Part shown: one piece after another, positions 7,932 to 17,102 of the stretch | Numbering within the stretch: position 1 is the stretch's first letter | Layout of the letters: each line of letters opens with the position of its first letter | Assembly: GCA_020444475.1 (NCBI GenBank) | Contig: JAHLKV010000001.1 | Coordinates: 682,001 to 746,000 of the forward strand | Direction: 5' to 3' | DNA length: 64,000 nt | From: a bacterium | GTDB lineage: Bacteria > Zixibacteria > MSB-5A5 > GN15 > FEB-12 | Program-made: the position numbers and the translations under genes | Notes under the pieces: model-generated | The model's database searches: none | What the model saw: the letters and a program-made list of their open reading frames with translations, nothing else | What the model was told of the DNA's origin: nothing

Positions 7932-10900
7932 GTGTACTTCTCTAAATCCTCACGTTCATTGATCTGTGCGTTTTTCGCGATCTCCGCGCTCTTGCTCGCG
8001 GGTTCGGCGTACGCTGATCATGTCTACTGGATGAATGCATCCGGTGGCAACTGGAATGTCGGCGCCAACTGGAACACCGGCACCGTGCCGACCTCGGCCG
8101 ACATCGCCCACATCAACCTCGACGGCACCTATGCTGTCACGTTGAACTCCAACCCGACCGTCCTGGGACTCGAACTCGGCGGTTACAGCGGCACACAGCG
8201 TCTGATCTGCACCAGTTGGGAACTGACGGTGAACGGGTCGTTCGATATCAACGAAAACGGCTATCTCGATCTTCAGAGTTCGGCTGTCCACACCAGCGGT
8301 GATTACATCCTGACGAACGCCGGGACGATCGAGTGCGAGCTGAGTGATATCGAACTGAAGGTTGTTAATCAGGGAACGATGACTGTCTGGCGGACGTGCG
8401 ATTTCGCGCGGACGTTCCTGAACGATACGACCGGGACGCTGACTCTCGAGGGCACCAGCAGCGGGAACGCCGACATGACGGTGGATCAGGCGTTCACCAA
8501 CCGGGGGACGATCGAACTGACGTCCTCATGGCCTGTCACGACGACAGTGGCGTATCTTCGCACGCCCAACACGACGTTCGTAAACGAGGCAACCGGCAAC
8601 ATCAACTCGCTGCTTGGATCGAGTTTCAATACGACATCGAGTCGGTATATCCAGGCTGAGATGCAGAATGCCGGGACGATTACGGCGCAGACTACCGGGA
8701 TTTCGATCTACAACGCCGATGCCAGTCACACGAATACGGGAACGCTCTATGCGCAGGGTGGCGACCTGTCGTTCACCAGCGGCGGCGGAACAGCTTCGGT
8801 ATTCGAAAATACCGGGACGATTACGGTCGATTCTGGTATGACGTTCGGCTGTGGAACGGATACGGTGAAGTTCACTTCGGGATCAGTGACAGTCTCAAGC
8901 GACGGCGGCATGAGCTTCCCGTCGAACGACGTTTACGTCAACTACAAGTATGTCAACAATGGCCGGATCGCCATGACCGGCGCGGGCGGGAACATCAACC
9001 TTGCGGACACGCTGTTCAACGACGGGACGATCTACATGGTCAACGCCAATCTGGTCGGTGCGGCGCCAATCATCAACAGCGACTCGCTGCAGTTGGTGAA
9101 CTCGGATATCGATGTCGACTGCGTCAACAGCGGTGTCTGTCATGCGACGATTAACGGAGAGTTCGCGGGGCAGTTCACATCGATGCCGGGCTCGAAGGTG
9201 GTTTCTGAAGGAACCGCATCGAACTGGTGTATCATGGCATTCGGCAATTCCTGGACGAACCACGGCACTATCGAGCTGACGCAGTCGGGCTTCAACTCGT
9301 CGTACGTCAGCCTGCTGAACCTGAGCGACACGCTGACGAACGCGTCGGACGGTGTGATCAACGCGGTGGCGGGGACCGGAACGCCGGCGGCGACCCGATA
9401 TGTCTCGGCGCAGTTGATCAACAACGGGACCATCAACGTGACGGGCGCCAACACCTACATCTCGCAGGGTGCAGCGAGTCACGAGAATCATGGAACGATT
9501 AACCTTACCGGCGGCAACTTGACGGTTACTGATAAGTTCTCGAACACCGGCGACATCGCTATCGACACGACGTACCAGTTCATCTTCAGCGGCACGCGAA
9601 TGACACTCGGCGGCGGGGCTATCAGCGGCTCGGGGCGTTTCGACAACGACAACGACACGCTTCATTTCACCGGTCCGGTGACGAACAGTTCGCGGATGTA
9701 TCTCGGCCAGGGAACGCTTCTGATGGATGACACGCTGACCAGCACCGGATTGATCTACCTGGGCGGTACAGATGGCTCCGGTAGCGGCGCGATCAAGAAC
9801 CGGGGAATGCTGAATTTTGCCGGTGGATCATCCCTGGGGTTCGGCGTTGTAAACGAGGGTAGTTTCGTCGCGGAACTGACGAATACCATCGGCGGAACGT
9901 TCGTCAACAGCATCAACGATACGACTACACTGCTCGGCAATTCCACCGGGTCGTCGAGCCTGACAATATCCAACGGATTCACCAACTACGGCGCTATCAT
10001 ACTGACGTCGGAGCAGGCTGACGCAGTCACCACCGCAACGCTGGCGGTGACGTCGGGGACGCTTACGAACAGCTCGACAGGCTCGATTGTTTCCGATATA
10101 GGAAGCTCAACCGGCGGCGAGCGTTACCTCCAGGCACAGGTGAACAACCAGGGGTTGATACAAGCGAACGATCTCAAACTGACCTGGGAAAAATCGGGTG
10201 CGTCCCACTCGAATAGCGGGACTATCGAACTTGTCGGCGCGGCGCTGGCTCTGACGCTGAGTGGATCGGGATCGTTCAACAATTCGGGTACGATTCACCT
10301 GCAGAACATGATGACTATGACGGTCGATCAGGGGACGTTTACGAACGCCACGACCGGTCAGTACACCGGCAACGGGTCGTTCAATCTGTATGCGACGACA
10401 TTCGCCAATGACGGGTTTGTGGAACCCGGTGATTCGCCGGGTCGGATCAACATGCAGGCGAACGATTTCGTGATGGACACCAATGCGCAGCTCAAGATAG
10501 AGATAGGCGGACTGACGGCGGATACCGAGCATGACGTGCTGTACTGCACGCAGAATGCCGGGTTCGGCGGGGTACTGGATATCGATCTGATCGACAGCTA
10601 CATTCCGACCGTCGGTGACAGCTTCAAGGTGTGCACGTACAACGCTCGCACGAGCAATTTCCTGGCGATTCTCGGTCTGTCACAGATGGGCGTGACGTTT
10701 GATACGAACTTCACGGCCGACGGTCTCTGGCTGGTGACGGAGTCAATCTCCAACACGCCGCCGGTGATCAGTGGTATGCCGGGGACCCGTACGTTCGCCA
10801 ACGATACCTCGAGCTGGCTGACGATCTGGGACTATGTCAGCGACGACTGGACGAATGATACGAACATGACATACTCGTTTACAGTGACCAACGACTCGCT

Positions 10901-12236
10901 GCTGTATTCTCTCAATATTGCAGGTGTGCTGGTATTGACGGCTGAGCCGGGATATGTCGGTGTTGACACTCTTGAGGTGGAAGCGACCGACGAGCACGGC
11001 GCTTCGTCGGTTGATACCTGCATTGTGACCGTGACGGCTTCGAACACCGATCCGGTGATAGCCGGACTGCCCGACAGTGTTTCTTATCGGACGGATTCGA
11101 GCTACACGCTGGACATCTTCGCGGCAGTAACGGATGCCGAGACCGCCGACAACATGATGAGCTACATGTTCATAGTATCGGGCGACTCTGTGTCTGCTTC
11201 GTGGTCGGCCATTACAGGAATTCTGACCTTGACGGCTACGAACGGGTTCATCGGCAGCACCCAGCTTGTCATCAATGTCGATGACACCGACGGCGGGACC
11301 GCTTCGGACACGATCACAGTGACGGTGACGGCGATTCCGAATACGCCACCGGTGATCAGCGGACTGATCGACAGTGTTACGTTCCGCACCGACTCGACGG
11401 TGACCGTAGACATCTACAGCGCCGTTACGGATGCGGAAGAAGCGGACAGCCTGCTGGGATATATGTTCGCGGCCGGCCATGTATCGCTTGATGTGACCTG
11501 GAACGGCACCGCCGGCGAGATTACGATCGCGGCTACCGATGACTGGTCCGGTGATTCATACGTGGCAGTTACCGTAACCGACGCCGGCACAGCGCAGGCG
11601 TTTGACACTATCTGGGTAACCGTTACAGCGGTGCCGACCTCGCCGCCGGTACTCACCATGCCGGACAGCGCAGGATTCGATGCCAATGACTCGCTGCTTA
11701 TGGATATCCACTCGATGGTGGTCGATGATAGTCACGACACGCTGATGTTCTATGCATTCAGCACAAGCAACGACTCGCTCGACTATTCATGGGATTACGC
11801 GACCGGCATTCTTACGCTGAAATCGGCCGACGGCTGGTCCGGCGTGGCTTGGCTGCGTTTGACTATCACCGATCCGGATACGCTCCTTGCTCACGACAGC
11901 ACGCAGATATACGTCTTCCCGTCGCTGGATGTGCCGGATGACGAGTTGGCGATTCCGAACCAGTTCGTACTGAAGCAGAACTACCCGAATCCGTTCAACC
12001 CTAGCACGACGATCGAGTTCGGACTGCCGGCCAGCGCCAACGTCCGGATTGTGGTCTACAACGTTCTGGGCGAATCGGTGCGAGTCCTGGCCGACCGGGT
12101 CTGGCCGGCGGGCGTACATCGGGTGAGCTGGAACGGCCGCGACGAAAACGGCCGAGTGATGTCCAGTGGCGTTTACTTCTATCGTCTCGAGTCGGCGGCT
12201 TATTCCGCAACGCAGAAGATGCTACTCGTGAAGTAG
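7932..12236 (+). CDS. Giant secreted NxGTI-repeat surface protein with C-terminal sorting domain
   Basis: 1,434 residues. GTG start with GGAGGGG (7922-7928) just upstream. Residues 1-28 are a signal peptide (LICAFFAISALLLAGSAYA). Residues 30-70 have the WMNASGGNWNVGANWNTG..VP pattern that opens many autotransporter-like beta-solenoids. Residues about 100-880 repeat NxGTI-type turns at irregular intervals (NRGTIELTS, NTGTITVDS, NHGTIELTQ, NNGTINVTG, NSGTIELVG), predicting a beta-helix. From about residue 936 there are four cadherin/Ig-like domains (NTPPVISGMP, NTDPVIAGLP, NTPPVISGLI, TSPPVLTMP). The last 100 residues are the FlgD-like sorting module (NYPNPFNPSTTIEFGLP, YNVLGESVRVL, SGVYFYRLES, KMLLVK). 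A role as an adhesin or cell-surface layer component is likely; the ligand is unknown. Confidence 0.85.
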   Translation: MYFSKSSRSLICAFFAISALLLAGSAYADHVYWMNASGGNWNVGANWNTGTVPTSADIAHINLDGTYAVTLNSNPTVLGLELGGYSGTQRLICTSWELTVNGSFDINENGYLDLQSSAVHTSGDYILTNAGTIECELSDIELKVVNQGTMTVWRTCDFARTFLNDTTGTLTLEGTSSGNADMTVDQAFTNRGTIELTSSWPVTTTVAYLRTPNTTFVNEATGNINSLLGSSFNTTSSRYIQAEMQNAGTITAQTTGISIYNADASHTNTGTLYAQGGDLSFTSGGGTASVFENTGTITVDSGMTFGCGTDTVKFTSGSVTVSSDGGMSFPSNDVYVNYKYVNNGRIAMTGAGGNINLADTLFNDGTIYMVNANLVGAAPIINSDSLQLVNSDIDVDCVNSGVCHATINGEFAGQFTSMPGSKVVSEGTASNWCIMAFGNSWTNHGTIELTQSGFNSSYVSLLNLSDTLTNASDGVINAVAGTGTPAATRYVSAQLINNGTINVTGANTYISQGAASHENHGTINLTGGNLTVTDKFSNTGDIAIDTTYQFIFSGTRMTLGGGAISGSGRFDNDNDTLHFTGPVTNSSRMYLGQGTLLMDDTLTSTGLIYLGGTDGSGSGAIKNRGMLNFAGGSSLGFGVVNEGSFVAELTNTIGGTFVNSINDTTTLLGNSTGSSSLTISNGFTNYGAIILTSEQADAVTTATLAVTSGTLTNSSTGSIVSDIGSSTGGERYLQAQVNNQGLIQANDLKLTWEKSGASHSNSGTIELVGAALALTLSGSGSFNNSGTIHLQNMMTMTVDQGTFTNATTGQYTGNGSFNLYATTFANDGFVEPGDSPGRINMQANDFVMDTNAQLKIEIGGLTADTEHDVLYCTQNAGFGGVLDIDLIDSYIPTVGDSFKVCTYNARTSNFLAILGLSQMGVTFDTNFTADGLWLVTESISNTPPVISGMPGTRTFANDTSSWLTIWDYVSDDWTNDTNMTYSFTVTNDSLLYSLNIAGVLVLTAEPGYVGVDTLEVEATDEHGASSVDTCIVTVTASNTDPVIAGLPDSVSYRTDSSYTLDIFAAVTDAETADNMMSYMFIVSGDSVSASWSAITGILTLTATNGFIGSTQLVINVDDTDGGTASDTITVTVTAIPNTPPVISGLIDSVTFRTDSTVTVDIYSAVTDAEEADSLLGYMFAAGHVSLDVTWNGTAGEITIAATDDWSGDSYVAVTVTDAGTAQAFDTIWVTVTAVPTSPPVLTMPDSAGFDANDSLLMDIHSMVVDDSHDTLMFYAFSTSNDSLDYSWDYATGILTLKSADGWSGVAWLRLTITDPDTLLAHDSTQIYVFPSLDVPDDELAIPNQFVLKQNYPNPFNPSTTIEFGLPASANVRIVVYNVLGESVRVLADRVWPAGVHRVSWNGRDENGRVMSSGVYFYRLESAAYSATQKMLLVK

Positions 12237-12261
12237 CAGCATCGCACAGCTACAGACAAAA

Positions 12262-12298
12262 AACCAGGGCCGGTCATATCGACCGGCCCTGGTTCTAT
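12262..12298. terminator. Bidirectional terminator hairpin
   Basis: AACCAGGGCCGGTC (12262-12275) and GACCGGCCCTGGTT (12281-12294) form a 14-bp perfect stem with an ATATC loop. An A-run precedes it and TTCTATC follows. It lies between the convergent surface-protein gene and pckA and can serve both. Confidence 0.9.
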
Positions 12299-12322
12299 CG
12301 TATCCGGCGAACAATCAAAGGA

Positions 12323-13921
12323 CTATAACTTCGGCCCGGCGTTTTTGATCTCGGCCGAAGATTCCTTCTCAAACTGCTTGAAGTTCTCCACGAACATACC
12401 GGCCAGCTTGCGGGCTTTCTCGTCGTAGGCGTTTTTGTCTTTCCACGTATTGCGCGGCCAGAGCTCTTCGTCCGGAACGCCTTCGCAGCTCTTCGGCACC
12501 TGCAGACCAAACAGCGTATCGGTTTGGTACTCAGCGTTGTTGAGCGAGCCGCTGAGGGCGGCGTTCAACAGGGCACGGGTGTGCTTGATCGGCATGCGGT
12601 GACCTTCACCGTACGGGCCGCCGGTCCAGCCGGTGTTGACGAGCCAGCAATTGACCTTGTGCTCGCGGATCTTCTCGGCGAGCAGCTCGGCGTAACGTGA
12701 AGGATGCAGCACCATAAACGGCGCGCCGAAACAGGCCGAGAAGGTGGCGGTCGGTTCGGTGACACCCCGCTCCGTACCGGCGACTTTCGCGGTGTAGCCG
12801 GAAATGAAGTGGTACATCGCCTGCTCGGGCGTCAGTTTCGAGATTGGGGGAAGCACACCGAAAGCATCGGCTGTAAGCATGATGATGTTTTTCGGATGAT
12901 CGCCCATGCTCTCTTTGAGCGCGTTCGGGATGTGAGAGAGCGGGTAGGCGGCGCGAGTGTTCTCGGTCAGGCTGTCGTCGTTGAGATCGAGGCGACGCGT
13001 GATTGAGTCGTAGCCCACATTCTCCAGCACCGTGCCGAACTTACGGGTCGTTTCGTAGATTTCCGGCTCGGATTCTTTTGAGAGCTTGATCACTTTGGCG
13101 TAACAGCCACCTTCGAAGTTAAACACGCCGTCCTTGCTCCAACCGTGTTCGTCATCACCGATGAGTTTGCGCTTGGGGTCGGCCGAGAGGGTCGTCTTGC
13201 CGGTTCCGGAGAGGCCGAAGAAGACGGCAACATCGCCTTTCTCACCGACGTTGGCGCTGCAGTGCATCGAGAGCACGTTGTCCAGCGGCAGGAGGTAGTT
13301 GAGTACGGTGAAGATCGACTTCTTGATCTCACCGGCGTAGCTGGTACCACCGATCAGGACCAGTTTCTTGGCCAGGTTGAGCAGAATAAACGCTTCGGAG
13401 TTAGTACCGTCGACCTCCGGGATGGCCTGGAAGTTCGGTGCGTGAAGGATGGTGAACTCCGGTTTGTGATCGACCAGTTCTTCGGGTTTGGCCTGAATGA
13501 ACAGGTTGCGGGCGAACAGGGAGTGCCAGGCGCGAATGGTAATGACGCGGATCGGCAGGCGATAGCGTTTGTCGTAGCCGGCGTAGCAGTCCTGAATCCA
13601 GACATCGCGGTCCTGCAGATAGGCCTGCAGGCGGCGGAACATGTTGTCAAAGACCTGCTGCGAAACCGGTTTGTTCACCTTCCCCCACCAGACATTGTCT
13701 TTGCTCGAGGGTTCTTCGACGATGAACTTGTCCTTGGCGGCGCGTCCGGTGTGGAGGCCGGTGCGGACCGCGATCGGCCCGAGGTGCATCAGGTGCCCTT
13801 CGCCGTTCTTGATGATGTCTTCGTAGAGAAGCGGGGTGTTGTGATTCCAGTGTTCTTTGCGAACATTCAATATGTTGTGCGTATCAAGTCCGTACTTACT
13901 GCGCAAACGCTCAACAGCCAT
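12323..13921 (-). CDS. pckA: Phosphoenolpyruvate carboxykinase (ATP)
   Basis: ATP-type PEP carboxykinase, cytoplasmic, interconverting oxaloacetate plus ATP with PEP, CO2 and ADP; it is the entry to gluconeogenesis. 532 residues, the normal family length. Signatures seen are [20 protein letters not shown] near the N-terminus, the P-loop [14 protein letters not shown] (about residues 236-249), LIGDDEHGW with the metal-binding aspartates, [11 protein letters not shown], and [20 protein letters not shown] chose the ATG at 13921 rather than the one at 13927 because AAGGAG then lies 7 nt upstream; from the outer ATG the spacing would be one base. It is monocistronic. A TATAGT-like -10 (about 13975-13980, minus) is visible upstream, but no convincing -35. 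Confidence 0.95.
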   Translation of the reverse strand: MAVERLRSKYGLDTHNILNVRKEHWNHNTPLLYEDIIKNGEGHLMHLGPIAVRTGLHTGRAAKDKFIVEEPSSKDNVWWGKVNKPVSQQVFDNMFRRLQAYLQDRDVWIQDCYAGYDKRYRLPIRVITIRAWHSLFARNLFIQAKPEELVDHKPEFTILHAPNFQAIPEVDGTNSEAFILLNLAKKLVLIGGTSYAGEIKKSIFTVLNYLLPLDNVLSMHCSANVGEKGDVAVFFGLSGTGKTTLSADPKRKLIGDDEHGWSKDGVFNFEGGCYAKVIKLSKESEPEIYETTRKFGTVLENVGYDSITRRLDLNDDSLTENTRAAYPLSHIPNALKESMGDHPKNIIMLTADAFGVLPPISKLTPEQAMYHFISGYTAKVAGTERGVTEPTATFSACFGAPFMVLHPSRYAELLAEKIREHKVNCWLVNTGWTGGPYGEGHRMPIKHTRALLNAALSGSLNNAEYQTDTLFGLQVPKSCEGVPDEELWPRNTWKDKNAYDEKARKLAGMFVENFKQFEKESSAEIKNAGPKL

Positions 13922-14182
13922 CTTCATGCTCCTTGTTGGGGCGTATGTGGGTTACGTTGTGTGCTCGGTTGCTATACTATATAGAGAATGGCGCCGGGAC
14001 AGGATGGTTCCTGGCGACGGCGGGAAGCATACTAGTTGCGGGGCAAAAATACAATAGTGAACCGCTGAAAGCGATGATATCCACATTCGACGTTTTGGCG
14101 GCGGTCGGTCCGGTGGACGGGTGTCGACGGGGGAACTGGACTCTCGGGCCGCTTTTTTGGCGCTTGTGACAGAACAGTGAAG

Positions 14183-14245
14183 ATGCATTTTGTCTGCTAT
14201 CACAAAGATTGCGACGGCGGCCCGGCCGCCACGCACGTATCGTAA
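14183..14245 (+). pseudogene. Possible remnant or micro-ORF resembling a DHH phosphoesterase N-terminus
   Basis: Reads MHFVCYHKDCDGGPAATHVS and then stops. The Y-H-K-D-x-D-G-x-x-A-A pattern is that of the first metal-binding motif of DHH-family phosphoesterases. GTGAAG precedes the ATG. Neither the same frame nor the following sequence continues the family, so it is a broken 5' end or chance. Confidence 0.25.
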
Positions 14246-14333
14246 GTCTTGATATCGTAACATAGTACGACGACAAACACGTGGAAGCGTGGCAAAGAGG
14301 ATAAACAATGATGGATTTCCTTCCCTGATTTCA

Positions 14334-14362
14334 TTGAATTTTGGACTACTTAGTCGTATATT
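14334..14362 (+). promoter_or_regulatory. Candidate sigma70-type promoter for the KamA-family gene
   Basis: TTGAAT (14334-14339), 17-nt spacer, TATATT (14357-14362). An alternative overlapping pair is TTGGAC (14341) with TATAGT (14362) at 15 nt. It lies about 130 nt upstream of the start codon. Confidence 0.45.
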
Positions 14363-14488
14363 ATAGTACCTGCGTTAGACGACATGCTCGTTGTCCCCTC
14401 CGTTCCGGATTCGATTCGGCCACCGGAACCCATTACATCAAGGCGCGGCACTTGGATTCATACACGTACGGCCGAAAAGGAGGTTGTC

Positions 14489-15643
14489 ATGCACGATATC
14501 ATCTACCTGACGGATATCGAACAAGTCGGCCACCTTCCAGAACAGACGCAATTGCGACTTCGGCGGGTGACGGAAGCGTACCGCTTCCGGGCGAACGACT
14601 ACTACCTCTCCCTTATCGATTGGGATGACCCTGACGATCCGATCCGGCGACTAGTCATTCCGGATGTCGGCGAACTGGATGCATCGGGTGAACTGGATGC
14701 CTGCAATGAGCGGGCGAACTACGTGGCGCCGGGGTGCCAGCACAAATACCCGCACACGGCGTTGCTGGTCTGTGCCGAGAACTGCGCGGGCTACTGCCGG
14801 TATTGCTTCCGCAAGCGCCTGTTTATGGACAATCAGGCGGAGCGGGTGCGAGATCTCTCGGAGAGTATCGACTATATCCGCAGCAACAAGCGTATCTCCA
14901 ACGTCCTGCTGACCGGTGGTGATCCACTGACGTTGTCGACGGAGCGTCTCGAGAGAATCATCCGGGAACTTCGCACTATCGACCATATCGGAGTGATTCG
15001 GATCGGGAGCAAGATGCCGGCGTTTAATCCGTATCGGATAATCGACGATCCGGAGTTACCCGCCCTTCTTGCGCGGTATTCAACGCGAGAGAAGCGAATC
15101 TATGTGATCACGCACTTCGACACCGTAAAGGAGCTGACGCCGGCGGCGTGTCTGGGACTCGAAATTCTCCAGAAGGCGGGCGTGATACTCGCCAACCAGA
15201 CGCCGATCGTACGCGGCATCAACGATACGCCAGAGGCGCTGGTGAAACTGATGGGGAAGTTGTCGTACATCGGCGCCCCGCCATACTACTTCTTCCAGTG
15301 TCGGCCGACAGTCGGGAATCGGCCGTACGCGGTACCGATCACTGAGGCGTACCAGACGCTGGAAGCGGCCAAGCGACAGGTGTCCGGGCTTGCCAAGCGG
15401 GCGCGCTATGTCATGTCTCATGCGCTCGGCAAGATCGAAATCGTCGGCATGAACGAGGATTACTTCTTCCTGAAATTCCATCGAGCGCGTTACCAGGAAG
15501 ATGAGGGGCGGTTCATGATCTTCTACCGGCACGACAAAGCGTACTGGCTGGATGATCTTGTTCCGGCCGACGGCCAGCCGCATCCGGTGCACGAACGCCA
15601 TGGAGACACGCTGACCCCGCGAGTTGATGCGGTAGCGCAGTAG
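14489..15643 (+). CDS. KamA-family radical SAM aminomutase-like protein
   Basis: 384 residues beginning at ATG 14489, set by AAAAGGAGG 5-8 nt upstream. The radical-SAM cluster motif is CAGYCRYCFRKR (CX3CX2C); then come LLTGGDPLTL (the GGD/GGDP motif), RIGSKMPAFNPYRI, and HFDTVKELTPAA, as in lysine 2,3-aminomutase and EpmB. The C-terminal block SHALGKIEIVGMNEDYFFLKFHRA carries the probable PLP lysine (GKIEIVG) in place of the GGGGK of classical lysine 2,3-aminomutase. The C-terminus (MIFYRHDKAYWLDDL) marks a distinct subgroup. It is cytoplasmic, needs [4Fe-4S], SAM and PLP, and would migrate an amino group between C2 and C3 of an amino acid whose identity I cannot assign. It is a single gene with no elongation factor P gene beside it, which argues weakly against EpmB. 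Confidence 0.75.
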   Translation: MHDIIYLTDIEQVGHLPEQTQLRLRRVTEAYRFRANDYYLSLIDWDDPDDPIRRLVIPDVGELDASGELDACNERANYVAPGCQHKYPHTALLVCAENCAGYCRYCFRKRLFMDNQAERVRDLSESIDYIRSNKRISNVLLTGGDPLTLSTERLERIIRELRTIDHIGVIRIGSKMPAFNPYRIIDDPELPALLARYSTREKRIYVITHFDTVKELTPAACLGLEILQKAGVILANQTPIVRGINDTPEALVKLMGKLSYIGAPPYYFFQCRPTVGNRPYAVPITEAYQTLEAAKRQVSGLAKRARYVMSHALGKIEIVGMNEDYFFLKFHRARYQEDEGRFMIFYRHDKAYWLDDLVPADGQPHPVHERHGDTLTPRVDAVAQ

Positions 15644-15665
15644 CAATTACCCAACGCATAAGGAT

Positions 15666-15696
15666 ACCCGGCTCCGTGGAGGACGCGGAGCCGGGT
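15666..15696. terminator. Hairpin between convergent genes
   Basis: ACCCGGCTCCG (15666-15676) and CGGAGCCGGGT (15686-15696), an 11-bp perfect stem with a 9-nt loop, placed between two convergent stops. No T-run on either strand, so it is a probable bidirectional terminator or RNA-protecting hairpin. Confidence 0.65.
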
Positions 15697-15726
15697 CGTG
15701 CGGTTTCCCTCCCCCCGAGGAGTGTC

Positions 15727-16821
15727 CTACTTCAGTGCCGAAAAGACGTTCACCGTACTCGTGTCGGCGTTGCGGATGAGCGGGCGAACGACCGGCCCGG
15801 CCTTCACCAACAGTTCCCCATCGGCAGTGCCGACCAGGATTTTCTTACCATAGCGAGCGACCGAAGCGGCGTTAACGGCATCGAGCTTGCCCAACGGCAT
15901 GATATTCCGGTTAAAAAGCGAGGTGACGCCGTACTCGGTTCCGACGATCACCACCCAGTCGGAGGCATCGATTGAGGTGATAGTCGGTGACGGCATTCCG
16001 TCGGCGGTGTTGTACTCTTCCCATCGTCCACCGTCAAAAACGAACAGACCATCGAGCGTACCGACATACAGGTGACTGTATTGGTAGTCGAGTGCCGTCA
16101 CGTGGTCCAGGATCGATGGGTCCCGGGACAGGTACCGCTGCTTGAAGTCGACTCCGTCGAACTGGTACAGCCCGGAGCCTTCGGTCCCCACCCAGACATC
16201 ATCGCCCGTGCTGACGATAGCCGAGATGGGGAGACCTTCGAGCAGGACTTCATCGCCGAAAATCGATCGCGAATAGAGGCCGTTCTCGGTGCCGACCAGG
16301 AGGCGGAAGGAGAAGCCTTCAAGGGAGGTGATGTCGGTGGCGATATCGATGTCGACGGCCTCCAGGGTGGAGTCCTCAACCACATAGAGGCCGTCTCCAC
16401 CGACATAGAGCTTACCGGCATGGGAAGCGATGGCGCTGAGGCGGTGTTCGGACGCGATCAGACGCTGACTGCGCGAGACGAAATCAAACACCACGACGCC
16501 TTCATCGGTGAGTGCGAAAACGCTGGTGCCGATGACGATCATATCTTCGACCGGGTTACCGGTGGCTTTATTGACCATGGCGAACTCCGCGTTCGGCTTC
16601 ACTTCCATCGGGGCGAGCGTGTCAGTCTCGGCGGCGGTTGTGTCGGCGTTGGCCTTGACGGCCTGGATGACGCTCTCAGCGACGGTCGCGGAGATGGTGT
16701 GGGTCAGTTTCTGCATCGGGGTCGGCTGCTGTGAGTCGGCTTGGTCGGAACAGCCGATCAGGCCGGCGGCCGCGATCATCAGGACGGCGGCTGCGAACGA
16801 GAGGTGTCTTTTGATATTCAT
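15727..16821 (-). CDS. Lipoprotein with regulator-type beta-propeller repeats
   Basis: 364 residues. AAAGGAG precedes ATG 16821. Residues 1-24 form a lipoprotein signal ending in the lipobox LIGC (Cys24). A linker of about 70 residues rich in T/A/E leads to repeats of the pattern LLVGTENGLYS, VWVGTEGSGLYQF, LYVGTLDGLFVF, VIVGTEYGVTSLF and ILVGTADGELLV. These are two-component-regulator propeller (Reg_prop) blades and should close into one propeller. Anchored in the outer or inner membrane facing the periplasm, it probably binds a ligand or partner; no kinase is fused to it. A -24/-12 promoter lies upstream (16866-16880) and enhancer-like repeats lie beyond it, next to a divergent NtrYX operon, so I infer it is a target or accessory sensor of that system. 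Confidence 0.75.
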   Translation of the reverse strand: MNIKRHLSFAAAVLMIAAAGLIGCSDQADSQQPTPMQKLTHTISATVAESVIQAVKANADTTAAETDTLAPMEVKPNAEFAMVNKATGNPVEDMIVIGTSVFALTDEGVVVFDFVSRSQRLIASEHRLSAIASHAGKLYVGGDGLYVVEDSTLEAVDIDIATDITSLEGFSFRLLVGTENGLYSRSIFGDEVLLEGLPISAIVSTGDDVWVGTEGSGLYQFDGVDFKQRYLSRDPSILDHVTALDYQYSHLYVGTLDGLFVFDGGRWEEYNTADGMPSPTITSIDASDWVVIVGTEYGVTSLFNRNIMPLGKLDAVNAASVARYGKKILVGTADGELLVKAGPVVRPLIRNADTSTVNVFSALK

Positions 16822-16865
16822 GATTCACTCCTTTGGGTATCGGGTTCGTTGCGATCGGGGGTATC

Positions 16866-16880
16866 GCATGGGCGATGCCA
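16866..16880 (-). promoter_or_regulatory. Candidate sigma54 (-24/-12) promoter
   Basis: On the minus strand TGGCAT-N5-ATGC: the invariant GG and GC are separated by exactly 10 nt. The predicted transcript would begin near 16855, just ahead of the AAAGGAG of the propeller lipoprotein gene. Confidence 0.5.
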
Positions 16881-16946
16881 GACTTTACATGTTGTTGTGG
16901 TGCTATAACTTAACAAGACAGGTCGGCCGCCGAACGGACCTCGTTT

Positions 16947-16962
16947 GTGTCAATGGAGACAC
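16947..16962. promoter_or_regulatory. Enhancer-like inverted repeat GTGTC-N6-GACAC (site 1)
   Basis: Perfect 5-bp arms (6 bp with the flanking T/A). Its centre is about 100 bp upstream of the predicted start at 16855, typical of NtrC-type activator sites. Confidence 0.5.
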
Positions 16963-17010
16963 AGATATAGTCTGGTCATTCTTTCAACGTTGTGAGACAG
17001 ATGGTTGCGT

Positions 17011-17026
17011 GTGTCAGAAAAGACAC
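17011..17026. promoter_or_regulatory. Enhancer-like inverted repeat GTGTC-N6-GACAC (site 2)
   Basis: Second copy of the same arms and spacing, 64 bp from the first (about six helical turns) and 77 bp before the start of the divergent operon. Further TTGACAC and TTGTCAC half-sites follow at about 17033 and 17053. Confidence 0.5.
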
Positions 17027-17102
17027 GGTCGGTTGACACACGAAAAAATTAGTTGTCACGAGAGTTGCCAGTGGCGTGTATAACTCATTGGGAGAAATAC
17101 TA

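Larger units (their letters stand above)
13922..14488. other. Divergent intergenic region pckA / kamA-like
   Basis: 567 nt carrying the promoters of both flanking genes. It also holds a GGCGGCC-C-GGCCGCC palindrome (14215-14230 area) and a 20-codon reading frame (14183-14245) whose product resembles the start of a DHH-family phosphoesterase, described separately. No full-length gene is supported here. Confidence 0.5.
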
